NCBI GenBank assembly: GCA_963734865.1
Contig: CAVTIV010000018.1
Span: forward strand, 62,001-126,000
Direction of reading: 5' to 3'
Source: CBDCUW01 sp963734865
GTDB lineage: Bacteria > Planctomycetota > Planctomycetia > Pirellulales > Pirellulaceae
DNA length: 64,000 nt
The notes beneath the pieces are model-generated. The model had not been told where the DNA came from. It was given only the letters and a program-made list of their open reading frames with translations, and made no database searches. Shown here piece by piece: positions 20,150 to 29,797 of the stretch. Position 1 is the stretch's first letter. The number at the start of each line of letters is the position of its first letter. A program made the position numbers and the translations under genes.

Positions 20150-20482
20150 ATGTTCCGTGAGCGACAAAAAACGGCGAGCACTCGATTTGAGGTGCGTGAA
20201 ATTCTGCGCGGATGCGAGGCGGGCCGACTACAAAGCGTTGGTTACATGCAGGTCATCCCGCTTGTCAGCGATCTGTACGATGATCGATTCGTGTCGCCGG
20301 CCCAGTGTGACGCAGCGGTTTACACGACCAGCTACAGAACGCTCGGTTTCCGCAACACGAGCGATTCGGTGATGATCGTTCCGTGCCATGCCGGCTATGT
20401 TGTTAAGCAGCGCGCACAGGACCACGCGATGGCGCACGCCGGCGTGGTCGCTGCTGCGGGCGACCGCCGATCAGTCGCGTGA
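20150..20482 (+). pseudogene. Hypothetical protein, apparently truncated at its 3' end
   Basis: The 110-codon frame contains a conserved-looking block: GRLQSVGYMQVIPLVSDL, DDRFVSP, LGFRNTSDSVMIVPCHAGYV and AQDHAMAHAGVV. It resembles the N-terminal part of a longer planctomycete/phage-type unknown protein, but I cannot name the family. It then runs for about ten codons into the end of the convergent xylanase gene and stops, overlapping it by 12 bases. A GGGGAGG precedes ATG 20150 by only one or two bases and suits GTG 20158 better, which is in another frame, so an early frameshift is also possible. Confidence 0.4.
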
Positions 20483-21916
20483 TGGTTCATTCACAATCGC
20501 AGCATACGCGGGCTTGGGATTGTTGTTGGCGTCGAAAATCAGGGGGTGCTGTCCGAAGCGCCACGTGCGGCGATCATTGAGGCCCCAGAAGGTGACTCGT
20601 TCGATCACGTTTTTGTGTTTACGGAAGATCGCGAAGAGCTTTGCATACGCCTCAGCTTGAGCGTTGAGATCTTCAACCGAAGGTGGTTCGCTGTTGCCAA
20701 AACGTCTTCGTCCGAAGCCGCGACCGAACTGACCTCCAGACGCTCCGCGAATCGTGACGTCAAGCTCTGTGATGCTGACTTTCAATCCCAATGAAGCGTA
20801 ATCTGAGATCGCCTTGTCAATGTCGTCATACGGTACGCGACCAGTCGTCCAATGACCCTGAATTCCGACCGCGTGAATCGGCGCACCGTCTTTGAGTAGT
20901 CGTTTCAGCAGGACCATCGAACTGTCATGCTTCGGCCCTGATTCGATGTTGTAGTCGTTGTAATACAGGATTGCGTCGGGGTCGGCGCCGTGGGCAAACT
21001 TGAAAGCCAGCGTCAGGAACTCCGGACCGAGCGTCTGCATCCATTTGGAGTTGCGGAGGTTCTCGGTTTGCCCGGTTTCTTGATTACCACCATCGTTAAT
21101 CGCTTCGTTGACGACATCCCAACTGCGGATCTTTCCTTTGTAACGTCCGACCAGCGTGTTGATGTGGTCCTGCATCCGCTGAGTCACGGCTTCCCGATCG
21201 CCATCACGAAAGAACCAGTCACGCGTCTGCGCGTGCCACACGAGTGTATGTCCGTGGACACTCATTTTGTTGTCAGTCGCCCATTGGAGCAACGCATCGG
21301 GGAGCTCAAATCGCCACGTGTTCTCTTCCGGGTGAACTCGCTCTGGCTTCATGCAGTTTTCGGGCGTGACGGCATTGAAATGCTCCGATGCAATTTCTAG
21401 TTCCCGATCCGAGTAACGCGCTGGCAAATCGCCTGCGATGCCGATCCGAAAGGAATCTGTATAGGCATCCTTGATGATGCGATCGATATGAACTTCGACC
21501 ACCGGTGTCGTAGACGGGGGTTCCAGCTTGGGGACGTCACGAGTCGCGTCGGATTCCTGACTGCCGAAGTCGCCAATTTTGCGAACGATCTTGATCTCTT
21601 TTTCTCCCAGCTTGCCGGTGTATTCGATGCGAAGCTCTCGGTCACCGAACTGCCGTCGTTCCACGAACTTTAGCGTGTTGCCGTCCAGTTTTGCTTCCTC
21701 GAACTCGACGTCACGCTTTTGATCAGCGGACTCGACGACCGCCTTGGCCGTCAGCTTGCCTTCCTTGTTCTGAAAGTCGAAATGGTACGTCTGCACTCCG
21801 GCTGGAGTGTCGAATAGTGCATGCCATTGTCCGGCGATCTCCTCTGCAGATGCCGGCAAGGCGAAAGTCGACAGTCCGATCAGGCCGAAGATGAACAGCT
21901 TTCCGGGATTTCTCAT
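20471..21916 (-). CDS. GH10 endo-1,4-beta-xylanase with N-terminal accessory module
   Basis: An exported 481-residue enzyme that cuts the xylan backbone. ATG 21916 follows AAAGGAAG; the signal peptide is MRNPGKLFIFGLIGLSTFAL. Residues about 26-115 are an accessory module (GQWHALFDTPAGVQTYHFDF ... IKIVRKIGDFGSQE) that recurs in two neighbouring esterases. The GH10 barrel follows from about 125: FNAVTPENCMKPE, HGHTLVWHAQTRDWF, the acid/base glutamate in SWDVVNEAI, ILYYNDYNIE, GIQGHW, and the nucleophile in VSITELDV. The C-terminal WGLNDRRTWR closes the active site. Last gene of a minus-strand xylan locus; the stop overlaps the truncated gene opposite. Confidence 0.95.
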   Translation of the reverse strand: MRNPGKLFIFGLIGLSTFALPASAEEIAGQWHALFDTPAGVQTYHFDFQNKEGKLTAKAVVESADQKRDVEFEEAKLDGNTLKFVERRQFGDRELRIEYTGKLGEKEIKIVRKIGDFGSQESDATRDVPKLEPPSTTPVVEVHIDRIIKDAYTDSFRIGIAGDLPARYSDRELEIASEHFNAVTPENCMKPERVHPEENTWRFELPDALLQWATDNKMSVHGHTLVWHAQTRDWFFRDGDREAVTQRMQDHINTLVGRYKGKIRSWDVVNEAINDGGNQETGQTENLRNSKWMQTLGPEFLTLAFKFAHGADPDAILYYNDYNIESGPKHDSSMVLLKRLLKDGAPIHAVGIQGHWTTGRVPYDDIDKAISDYASLGLKVSITELDVTIRGASGGQFGRGFGRRRFGNSEPPSVEDLNAQAEAYAKLFAIFRKHKNVIERVTFWGLNDRRTWRFGQHPLIFDANNNPKPAYAAIVNEPSRD

Positions 21917-22005
21917 GAGCACTTCCTTTGATTGATGGCTTCTCGATCAGTCCATGGTGTTTGCAAAACGCCTGCCGGATCAGACTTCGATTGACACCCC
22001 GGCCG

Positions 22006-24345
22006 TTATTTGGCTGCAGCAGCTTCTCGACCGAGCAAGGAAAGCATCTTCTCGCCATATCGGTTGCCGAAAGTCCTGGAACCTTCTGAATTGAAATGCA
22101 ACTTGTCATCCGTCGTGCAGCCGGCCGATGAAATGACATGAGCATTCGGTATTGTCTTTGGGAGTTGTGCCATGATTTCGTTCATGCCAGCGCATTGTCC
22201 TTGTTGGTCGGCATTCACCATTTCACCGGCAAGCAAAGGCACTTCATCGGGATTCAAATTCAAGTCTATCATTAAGTTGTCGTAGACCGTCCTGACCTTC
22301 TGAGGCCAATCTTTGTCGCCGGAGTTGGACTCGCCTTGATGCAACAGAATCCCCTTGATCACGCCATGCTTCTGAGCCGCTTTTCCCATGTCCACCAGGT
22401 ATTGGTAAGGGTTGTCCCCGTAGCCTTTGACGATGTTCTTCATCCAGTCCCGTTCGTTTTCTATGTATGACTGAAACGAGTCTTTTTCGAACAATTCGAT
22501 TTTGCAGCCGGGAACGGAAACTTTGATCACGCCGACTCGCACGTTCTCTGGAAGTCCTGCCACCATTGTCTTGCCAAAGGCGTCGACCATACATATTCCC
22601 CGGCCACGCGCGGCCAGCGGTGGAACAGCGTGGTACCAGCTATTTTTCTCCCATCCGCGATCGGCATTATCGAAATCGGCCATCACCAGGAAACGCTCAT
22701 CGACGTTGCGGTCTGCATCGTTCATGCGTCCGCCGCTTTCCATGTTGGACTGGCCAAAGCACATGTAGACATGAAAGTTTGGGTCCACTTCGTTCGTCAT
22801 TGCGACCGGACGTTGCTGAGCGTTGTTCATCGCGGCTGGGGCGACTTCCGTGGGCACCGCATTCTTCGGACCGGCTTCCGCCTTTTCTTCGGCGTCGTAT
22901 GCGCGTTTTGCGACCGCTTCCTCGTTGGAGAAATCGCCAACCTTTCGTGTGAACGAGATGGAATCGCCTGAGATTTTTCCGTTGAACTCAATGCGAATCT
23001 CGTTGCCTCCCAAGTTCAGCGGCTCCCAAAACGAAATGGTCTCTCCGTCGAGTTTGACATCTCGAAATTCGACTTGTCGCGTTCTCTCGTCAACTTCCAC
23101 TTGGGCACGAGCTGTTGGATTTTGACCGTCACGATCGAACGTCATGGTGTATTTCTGTAGTCCGATCCGCGTGTTGAAGTCGACTTTCCACGCACCGCTG
23201 AGCTTATCGTCAGAGGTAAACAACAGTGGAGCCATTTCGTGCAAACTGCGACGCCAGGTTTGCCATTCATGAGCCGTATCGGGTGAAACGTAGTAGTGGC
23301 TGTTGATCCCCGCTTCCTTCAGTGCCTTTGCATTAGCCTCGGGATCGCCACCTCGTCGTGGACGCCGTCCGCCGCCGACTTCCTTGCTGCCGTAACTAAC
23401 AAATACGAGTTTGACGTTTTCTTTGAAGCCTTCGGTGTTGTTGACGTCATCAATGGAGATCGATCCGCCACTGAATAGACCGATGTGTGAAAACTTGTCG
23501 AGGTTTCGGAGCGTAATCGTTTTTGTTTCCATACCGCCCATGGAAAGACCGGCCATGGCGCGGTTGGGTTGGTCGGTAAGCGTACGAAAGTTGGAATCGA
23601 TGTACGGGATCAGTTCTTTGACAAGTACCGATTCAAAATGGCTGATATCGAAGTTTCCGATTCCGCCAGGTCGTACATCATTGGTCATGCCATAAGTCAT
23701 CACGATGATGAACGGCTTGGTTTTACCGTCGGCAAGCAAGTTGTCCATGATCAGGCCGGCATGGCCCTGGACGCTCCAGCCGTATTCGTTCTCGCCCCAT
23801 CCATGTTGCAGGTAGAGAACTGGGTAGCGTATTTCCTGGTCGCTGTCGTATCCCGGCGGAGTGTAAACGAAGGCGCGGCGGTTCGTCTTGGTGCTTTCAG
23901 AGTAGAAAAGGACTTCGCGAAGTTGTCCGTGCGAGACATTCTTGACAGCGTAGAAGTCCTTGTCTTTAGCAGGCACTTCCACGCCGCTGCCCCAACGCAT
24001 GGCACCAAAAAAGTACTTGCTGTTCGGGTCGGGAACTTCGGCTCCGTCAATCTTGATCGTGTAGTAGTGGAAGCCTTCGTCCAACTTGCGCGTGTAGCCT
24101 GTCCAAACACCCTGGTCATCCTTCACGAACTCGCTGCTGTCGCGGAAACTGCACGAAACACTTGTCGCTTCGGGTGCAACGACACGAAATCTGACGCGGC
24201 CTTCGGAATTGACCTGAGGATAATCTTTACCCTGCTGGTTAGTGATGGCCGGTTTCCAATCATCCACCGGAGCAGCATCTTGCGCCAAACTAAGCGAACC
24301 GAGTAGCAATACACCGCAAGTGAGCGTGGATAATCGAAAATACAT
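22006..24345 (-). CDS. Two-headed xylan esterase: CE1 domain, accessory module, CE6 domain
   Basis: A 779-residue exported protein that should strip feruloyl and acetyl groups from xylan. ATG 24345 follows AAAGGAAG with a signal peptide (LSTLTCGVLLLGSLSLAQ). Order: an E-set/CBM48-like domain (about 35-130), a CE1 esterase (about 140-375; nucleophile in GLSMGGMET, histidine in DTAHEWQTW), the ~95-residue accessory module (about 380-480; GAWKVDFNTRIGLQKYTMTF ... SFTRKVGDFSNEE), a linker, and an SGNH-type CE6 acetyl xylan esterase (about 515-775; FGQSNMESGG, LLHQGESNSGDKDW, DKLHF). The CE1 position expected for Asp reads SYGSKE, so the catalytic acid may be Glu. Between the xylanase and a wrecked DUF1592-type gene, same strand. 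Confidence 0.9.
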   Translation of the reverse strand: MYFRLSTLTCGVLLLGSLSLAQDAAPVDDWKPAITNQQGKDYPQVNSEGRVRFRVVAPEATSVSCSFRDSSEFVKDDQGVWTGYTRKLDEGFHYYTIKIDGAEVPDPNSKYFFGAMRWGSGVEVPAKDKDFYAVKNVSHGQLREVLFYSESTKTNRRAFVYTPPGYDSDQEIRYPVLYLQHGWGENEYGWSVQGHAGLIMDNLLADGKTKPFIIVMTYGMTNDVRPGGIGNFDISHFESVLVKELIPYIDSNFRTLTDQPNRAMAGLSMGGMETKTITLRNLDKFSHIGLFSGGSISIDDVNNTEGFKENVKLVFVSYGSKEVGGGRRPRRGGDPEANAKALKEAGINSHYYVSPDTAHEWQTWRRSLHEMAPLLFTSDDKLSGAWKVDFNTRIGLQKYTMTFDRDGQNPTARAQVEVDERTRQVEFRDVKLDGETISFWEPLNLGGNEIRIEFNGKISGDSISFTRKVGDFSNEEAVAKRAYDAEEKAEAGPKNAVPTEVAPAAMNNAQQRPVAMTNEVDPNFHVYMCFGQSNMESGGRMNDADRNVDERFLVMADFDNADRGWEKNSWYHAVPPLAARGRGICMVDAFGKTMVAGLPENVRVGVIKVSVPGCKIELFEKDSFQSYIENERDWMKNIVKGYGDNPYQYLVDMGKAAQKHGVIKGILLHQGESNSGDKDWPQKVRTVYDNLMIDLNLNPDEVPLLAGEMVNADQQGQCAGMNEIMAQLPKTIPNAHVISSAGCTTDDKLHFNSEGSRTFGNRYGEKMLSLLGREAAAAK

Positions 24346-24462
24346 GAGTCTTCCTTTGTCGTTGAGGGAGGTGCAGGCAATCGGGCACGGTGGTTCTGTC
24401 TGAAAAAGAGCTGCAATGTTTCCGCGAGGCAATGTCCAGCGTTCATCCAGGTGTATCTGCCG

Positions 24463-25648
24463 TCAGTAACAAGACTCTTGGGTTGGTGCTGGTACGTCAT
24501 CCTGATAGTTCCAACGAAGCTCATCGATGGCCAAGAATCCGCCGGGTTGCGAACCACTGATTTGTAGGTATGCAATTGGCTCTGCCGAGACGGCTAATTC
24601 AAAGAAAGGCATTCGCTCTTCAGGGCTCTTTCGCACTGGTAGGTGATCCAATGCATCTTTCATGTTACGCACTGCGAACTCAGTAGTCTGGGTATGGTCC
24701 AGAATCTCCTCGATTGCATCGCGATCGGAGAAGGAAATCGGTGCGCCTCTCGCGTAGATCGCCAGTTGTTGTGCGAGGTTAGCCCGGCATGCCTGACTCG
24801 GTCGCCAGCGGATTCACGTATTGTTCGTCGGTACCATTCACACGGGTACGGAACAATCGCAAACCGTCGGTCTGAATCACCTCGTTGCCAACCAGCGATA
24901 CTTCAATCTCACCCTCTGTCGGCTCAACTCCAAAATCAAACTCACCCAGCGGACGACTCTTACCAGAACTTTGAGCGAACACGCCGATCGGCTCTGGCCG
25001 CCGACTTGGCCAGACTTCGTCAGCGTTTGGTCGGTGCCACAGCGGTAGATAATAGACCGGCGCTTTCTCGTCGCCGAAGCCTTCGTAAAACCAACGTCCT
25101 ATGCCTCCACCGCTAACCCAAATCGAATAACCTTTGAACCGGAGTCGATATTTGCCTGAGGCTGCCACACGAAACTGCCCCCAACTGTAACCACCGGCAT
25201 CGCTGAAAATGCTGGAGACCCGACCAACCGCTTCACGCTCGCGTGTTTCGGGGGAAGATCGAGGAGCCTCGCCGCGGCGCACATCTGGCTGCGAATGCGA
25301 GTCAAGCACGGGGAATGAATGCCGATCCGGCAAAGTTGAATTCTCGCGAGGCCAAAAGTTAAACGTCAGCGAAAATTCGTCACGTGCATAATATCGCGTC
25401 GTCGATTTCTCGGGCCGCTGAAGTTTCACTATCAAGGCCTGCTGGAGAGCATGTTCCGCAGCGGACATGTACCGCGAAAGTTGGACGTGGGACACATCCA
25501 ACTCGCCTTCGCGACTGTCCGAATCATGGCAACTGGCGCAGTGCTGCTTCAGAAACGCGATTGTTTGCGCTGAAGGCTCTTGTGCACGAACTTGACTGAC
25601 GATCGAGAGCGACAGGATCGTGAATGAACCTAGTGTGAAAATTTGCAT
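24463..25648 (-). pseudogene. Planctomycete cytochrome / DUF1592-type gene with large internal deletions
   Basis: Three separated pieces of one family are joined. Residues 1-50 give a signal peptide and cytochrome motif CASCHDSDSREGELD. The chain then jumps to LSRYMSAAEHALQQALI, normally about 150 residues further on, and continues through the middle domain to NPLATESGMPG, where it stops. In the next frame AxNLAQQLAIYARGAPISFSDRDAIEEIL follows at once: this is the C-terminal DUF1585-type segment. The DUF1592 and DUF1588 regions are absent. The tail runs to 24463 with an extra FLAIDELRWNYQD segment. So two internal deletions and a frameshift are inferred. Intact relatives are exported haem proteins of unknown substrate. 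Confidence 0.7.
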
Positions 25649-25801
25649 AGGCTGCGAGCCTTTTGACTAGATAAGTTTGTTCGTCGCTTGCGTTCAATCG
25701 ATGTAAATATAAGCCTGAAAACATGAGCTGAGCCGATTGCCATCGGTACCGGCGCCAGTTATTGAAGTCGTGATTCCTGGTTCGTCGATTAGCTTCAAGA
25801 A

Positions 25802-28800
25802 CTACTTGGCTCGTTTCGCGGTGAACTCTTCCGTAGCGAATTCGCCCACCTTGCGAGTCAGTTTCATTTCATCGTCGCTCAACTTTCCTGAGTAGCTGAT
25901 CGGCAGGTCGTTGCCCTGGAAGTTCAAGACTTCGTCGAACGAAACTTTGCCATCGGCGAGTTTTACGTTGGATAGTTTACTATTGTGCTTCGTGCCGTTG
26001 AGGGTCATTACCGCCGAGCCTCCAACTTGCCCATCCTTGCTTTCGATGGTGAACACGTAAGCTTGATCGCCAATTTGCGTGTTGACGGTACCAATCCATT
26101 TCCCAACCACAGGGTTGTCGGGCCCTGCATTCTTCGCGGGCTTGTCCTGGAACACGCTTTGTGCGAACCAGTACAAGCTGCTGCTCCAATGCTGGGGATC
26201 ATGGCCGTGTCCGTCGACGTGCCAGACGTGATCGATCTCGTTCTTTTTCAGGAACTGATGGACGTTCTGGCTGATACGGATTAGCCCGTCATTGTTTCCG
26301 CAGGAGATCCACAGCAGCTTAAGCTTCGACTTCGCGTCTTCAACACTCGGAATCAATTCTTGAGCTGGCTTTGTGTTGGGAGCTGCAGAGAATGGCCCGA
26401 CCCAAGCGAACGTGTCGAGATTGCCGAGTCCAAAGTTGAATGACTGGCCGCCGCCCATCGAGAGTCCAGCAATGGCACGTTTCTCACGACTGGTGTCGAC
26501 CGAGTACTTCGATTCGATCGCCGGTATCACGTCATTGAGTAAGTCTTTCTCGAACACCGCAAAGGCCGGCGCACTTGCCATGACGTTGCCTTCGGCCCGA
26601 TCGTTTTTCTGTGCACGACCGTTGGGCATCACCACGATCATTGGAACCGCTTTGTCTTCGGCGACTAGGTTATCGAGAATCAAATTCGGCGAAGCAAATC
26701 GTTGCCACTCCGTCTCATCACCGCCAATACCATGCAAGAGATAGAGAACTGGATACTTATTATCGGTCGTGTAACCCGGCGGTGTATAAACCTGCATCTT
26801 GCGAGTCGTCCCGACCGTTTTGGATTCGTACTCGATCATCTCAAGCTTGCCGTGTGGCACATCACGTTCGGATTTAAAACCTTCTGGTGGTGCGTCATAT
26901 GCTGCGACATCATCGGGTCCAAGTTCGATTGGACCGCCGAAACCGCCGCCGCGACGACGTTGGGCTGGCTGCGGCGCAGCTTGGGGCTTTTCGTCCATCG
27001 AAACCGTTTTTTCAGCGTCTTTTCCATCTGCAGATTCAACGGTGAGGGCAAAGACCAAAGGTGTGGATCGATTGTCGCCTTTAACCAAATCGATGCCCTT
27101 CAGGGGCTTGGCGGCGTCGATAGGAATTTTCAAGTAGCGGATTTGCTTGCCATTGGCATCGATCGCGAACTTCGACTCGGGAACGTCAATTTTCTCTTGA
27201 TAGTTCGCGATGTGTTTGCCGTTGATTAGGTCGTAATCGACCGACGTTCCGTCCTCGTAATGACATCGCACAATCAAGCTTGCCGTTTCGTCGCGATTGA
27301 TCGGAAAGCCGAAAGCGGCAACACCCCCGAGCAAATGAATCGCGGAAACGTTTCCTGAGCAAGGAATCGTCGTGGAGCTTGGCAACGTGCTAGGGAATCG
27401 ACCGCGAGCGGATTGCAACGCGACGATGTTTGCGACACGACCGTCTTGAGGATCTTGCAATTCAAAGGGGATGCCTTCGATTTCAACGTTTCCATAGGAT
27501 TTCAGTTCAAACTTGTCGCCGGCACGACCACGGAAACCGGGCAGTCCTTTCGGGCCACTGATCGTCGCCGCAGCAGTGAGAGACAACGGTGTGTAGCGTC
27601 CACGGTTGGCCAAGAATGCCAATAGGTCGGCCATCTCTTGTTTGGAAATCTGACCTTCAAAGCCTTCCGGCATCAGCGACTTCAATGCCGCGTTCATTTG
27701 CTCAATATCCTCACGCAGCACCAGCTTTTCTTTGCCCTGCGTGTCGATCAGACGCAATGAATTGGCGGACTCACCAGCCAACATTCCCGTGAGCACTGCA
27801 CCATCGACTGTCAAAATCTGGTACGTGCGAAAGTTGTTCTCGACGCTGCGATTGGGATCGAGAACGTTGACCAAAATTTCCTCCTTGGGGTGAACGGCCA
27901 TTCCGGTGAGGTTGGGACCGATCGGAACACCCAGCTCGCCGTGCTTATGGCAGAGCATGCAGTGTTTCTTGTACATCGCGATCCCGTTTTCAAGATTTCC
28001 CTTCAATTCCGTGACGGGCATCCACTCATTCACCAGTGCTTGGCGATTCGAGGCCACGGAAGCACCTTTCATCTCCATCAACTCTTTCGCACGATTCGCG
28101 ATCTCTCGAGTCGGATGATTCAACAAAGCTTGTCGCTGGTCGAGCTGCAGTTCAGTGAACTGTGCCTTTCCATCGGCAATCGCTTGAAGCAATTCCGTGG
28201 TCGTATCAGCACGAGCCAACAGCAACGTCAGGATTTCGCCCGTCAGCTTCGGACCAAGAGTTCCACGAATCGAAATCAGTTTTTCGGCTAGGCCTGGAAC
28301 GCGAGCAGCCCCCAGCGATGCGATTGCCTTTGCACCGGTCTCAGGAGCAAGTTGTGGCGTGAGCAGTGTGTCGATTGCATCCGCGATGCGATTGCTTGTC
28401 GGGGCAAGCTTGATCGCTTGATCCCAGGCGGTCAGACGCGATGCGGTGTCGGCTTCGGTATCCAGCGCAGTCGCAAAGAGTTGGTCCTGAATCGAGGCAA
28501 CTGCTTGATCCAGATTCTTGATCGACCACTTATCGGCAACTGCTAGAACCGCTGCCTTGCTTTCGACACTGGTGTCGTCACCAAGAAAACGATCACGGAA
28601 CTTTGTTTGAGCTGCGTCGGACAACGTGACGGCAAGTTCTTTTGGCCAGCCTTTCGCCAGTCCTTCCCATAGCGAGATCGTCAGCGGGGAATTCGGATCA
28701 GCATCCAAAAGCGATTCGATCTTCTCTGCCGTTGGTTGCGAGCGAGCAAGATGTTCGGCCAATACCGCGACTGGTGAACCCAAACCACGATTGTTGGATT

Positions 28801-29797
28801 GAGGGTCCGCATTGATTAAGGCGACCAAAGTATCGACAGGTTTCGTCGCAGCAGCCGATGTCCAAGCATCCATGAGGATGTCATCGGATGCAATCGACTT
28901 CGCACCGGTTACCATCGAGGCCAATGATTCTCCCGACACGGAACCGGCGCCGCCAGCGATCCGCAACAAAGCAGATAGTTGCACGCGAGGATCAGCGTCT
29001 TGCAACACGCCGCTTTCGAAAGCGAATTTGACTTCGTCGTCGGCACAATTGGCCACCGCTGCGTTGCGCACTGGACTGGATGGATGCATGAATCCTTTTT
29101 GGCATGCCGACTCCAACGCAATTATCGCCTCTTGGTTTTCGCCGTCATCGGCTAAACCGGACAACGTCCAAATCGCATGCATGGCAGCGGTATTCAGCCC
29201 GATATCGTCGGTTTGCTGATCGTCTACCAAGGCAACCAATGCATCGAGCGTTGCTTGGTCCGCAGCGTTTCGTTCGACGAGCAAACGCTGCGCGGTTCGA
29301 CGCCAGAAAAAGTTGTCGCTCTTGAGTGCTTGGACCAAGTCGGCGCTGGAGGCATCGGCCAGCTGCATCGCGTGCGTTGCCGCTCCCTGTTTCTGATAGA
29401 GCATGCGATAGATGCGACCGAAGCGTTTGTCTCGCAGGTCGCTTTCGTAAGCCGCGCCCTTGCCGGTCTTGAAACCGTTCGGCGTCGGGTTGTGTTGGAT
29501 GATGTAGTTGTACCAATCGAGTACCCAGACGTTTCCGTCAGGACCGACTTCCGACATGATCGGCGCGGCCCAGTCGTCGATGCTGGCAACGGCGTTGAAA
29601 GTATTGTGGCTCCGGTATCCGGCACCATCTTTTTCCAGCACGAAACCGCCAACGATGTGACCGGTTGGCCCGCAAACCATTTGAATCTGGTTCCACCAAG
29701 CGGCCGGGATAGTTTCGTGCCGTGTAGATCGCACCACCAGCAGCCGCGGTATAGCCGCCGTGATAATCCACTTGGCGAATTTTTTGATCGAGTGCAT
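25802..29797 (-). CDS. Intact 3' part of a PVC HEAT - cytochrome c - CE1 esterase fusion
   Basis: This 1331-codon frame is open but its 5' end is only the continuation of the damaged gene upstream. Order: end of the PVC haem-binding propeller (IQMVCGPTGHIVGG, NVWVLDWYNYIIQHNPTP), HEAT repeats (about 130-590), a class I cytochrome c (about 600-740; CMLCHKHGELG, GPNLTGM), an NPCBM-like beta domain (about 760-920), a proline/arginine linker, a CE1 esterase (about 985-1215; nucleophile GLSMGGGQS, acid in CGNNDGL, histidine in DGHGHDPQHW), and the shared ~95-residue module (about 1230-1331; GKWIGTVNTQIGDQAYVF ... MKLTRKVGEFATEE). A redox-linked feruloyl or acetyl esterase acting on xylan is the likely role. 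Confidence 0.8.
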   Translation of the reverse strand: MHSIKKFAKWIITAAIPRLLVVRSTRHETIPAAWWNQIQMVCGPTGHIVGGFVLEKDGAGYRSHNTFNAVASIDDWAAPIMSEVGPDGNVWVLDWYNYIIQHNPTPNGFKTGKGAAYESDLRDKRFGRIYRMLYQKQGAATHAMQLADASSADLVQALKSDNFFWRRTAQRLLVERNAADQATLDALVALVDDQQTDDIGLNTAAMHAIWTLSGLADDGENQEAIIALESACQKGFMHPSSPVRNAAVANCADDEVKFAFESGVLQDADPRVQLSALLRIAGGAGSVSGESLASMVTGAKSIASDDILMDAWTSAAATKPVDTLVALINADPQSNNRGLGSPVAVLAEHLARSQPTAEKIESLLDADPNSPLTISLWEGLAKGWPKELAVTLSDAAQTKFRDRFLGDDTSVESKAAVLAVADKWSIKNLDQAVASIQDQLFATALDTEADTASRLTAWDQAIKLAPTSNRIADAIDTLLTPQLAPETGAKAIASLGAARVPGLAEKLISIRGTLGPKLTGEILTLLLARADTTTELLQAIADGKAQFTELQLDQRQALLNHPTREIANRAKELMEMKGASVASNRQALVNEWMPVTELKGNLENGIAMYKKHCMLCHKHGELGVPIGPNLTGMAVHPKEEILVNVLDPNRSVENNFRTYQILTVDGAVLTGMLAGESANSLRLIDTQGKEKLVLREDIEQMNAALKSLMPEGFEGQISKQEMADLLAFLANRGRYTPLSLTAAATISGPKGLPGFRGRAGDKFELKSYGNVEIEGIPFELQDPQDGRVANIVALQSARGRFPSTLPSSTTIPCSGNVSAIHLLGGVAAFGFPINRDETASLIVRCHYEDGTSVDYDLINGKHIANYQEKIDVPESKFAIDANGKQIRYLKIPIDAAKPLKGIDLVKGDNRSTPLVFALTVESADGKDAEKTVSMDEKPQAAPQPAQRRRGGGFGGPIELGPDDVAAYDAPPEGFKSERDVPHGKLEMIEYESKTVGTTRKMQVYTPPGYTTDNKYPVLYLLHGIGGDETEWQRFASPNLILDNLVAEDKAVPMIVVMPNGRAQKNDRAEGNVMASAPAFAVFEKDLLNDVIPAIESKYSVDTSREKRAIAGLSMGGGQSFNFGLGNLDTFAWVGPFSAAPNTKPAQELIPSVEDAKSKLKLLWISCGNNDGLIRISQNVHQFLKKNEIDHVWHVDGHGHDPQHWSSSLYWFAQSVFQDKPAKNAGPDNPVVGKWIGTVNTQIGDQAYVFTIESKDGQVGGSAVMTLNGTKHNSKLSNVKLADGKVSFDEVLNFQGNDLPISYSGKLSDDEMKLTRKVGEFATEEFTAKRAK

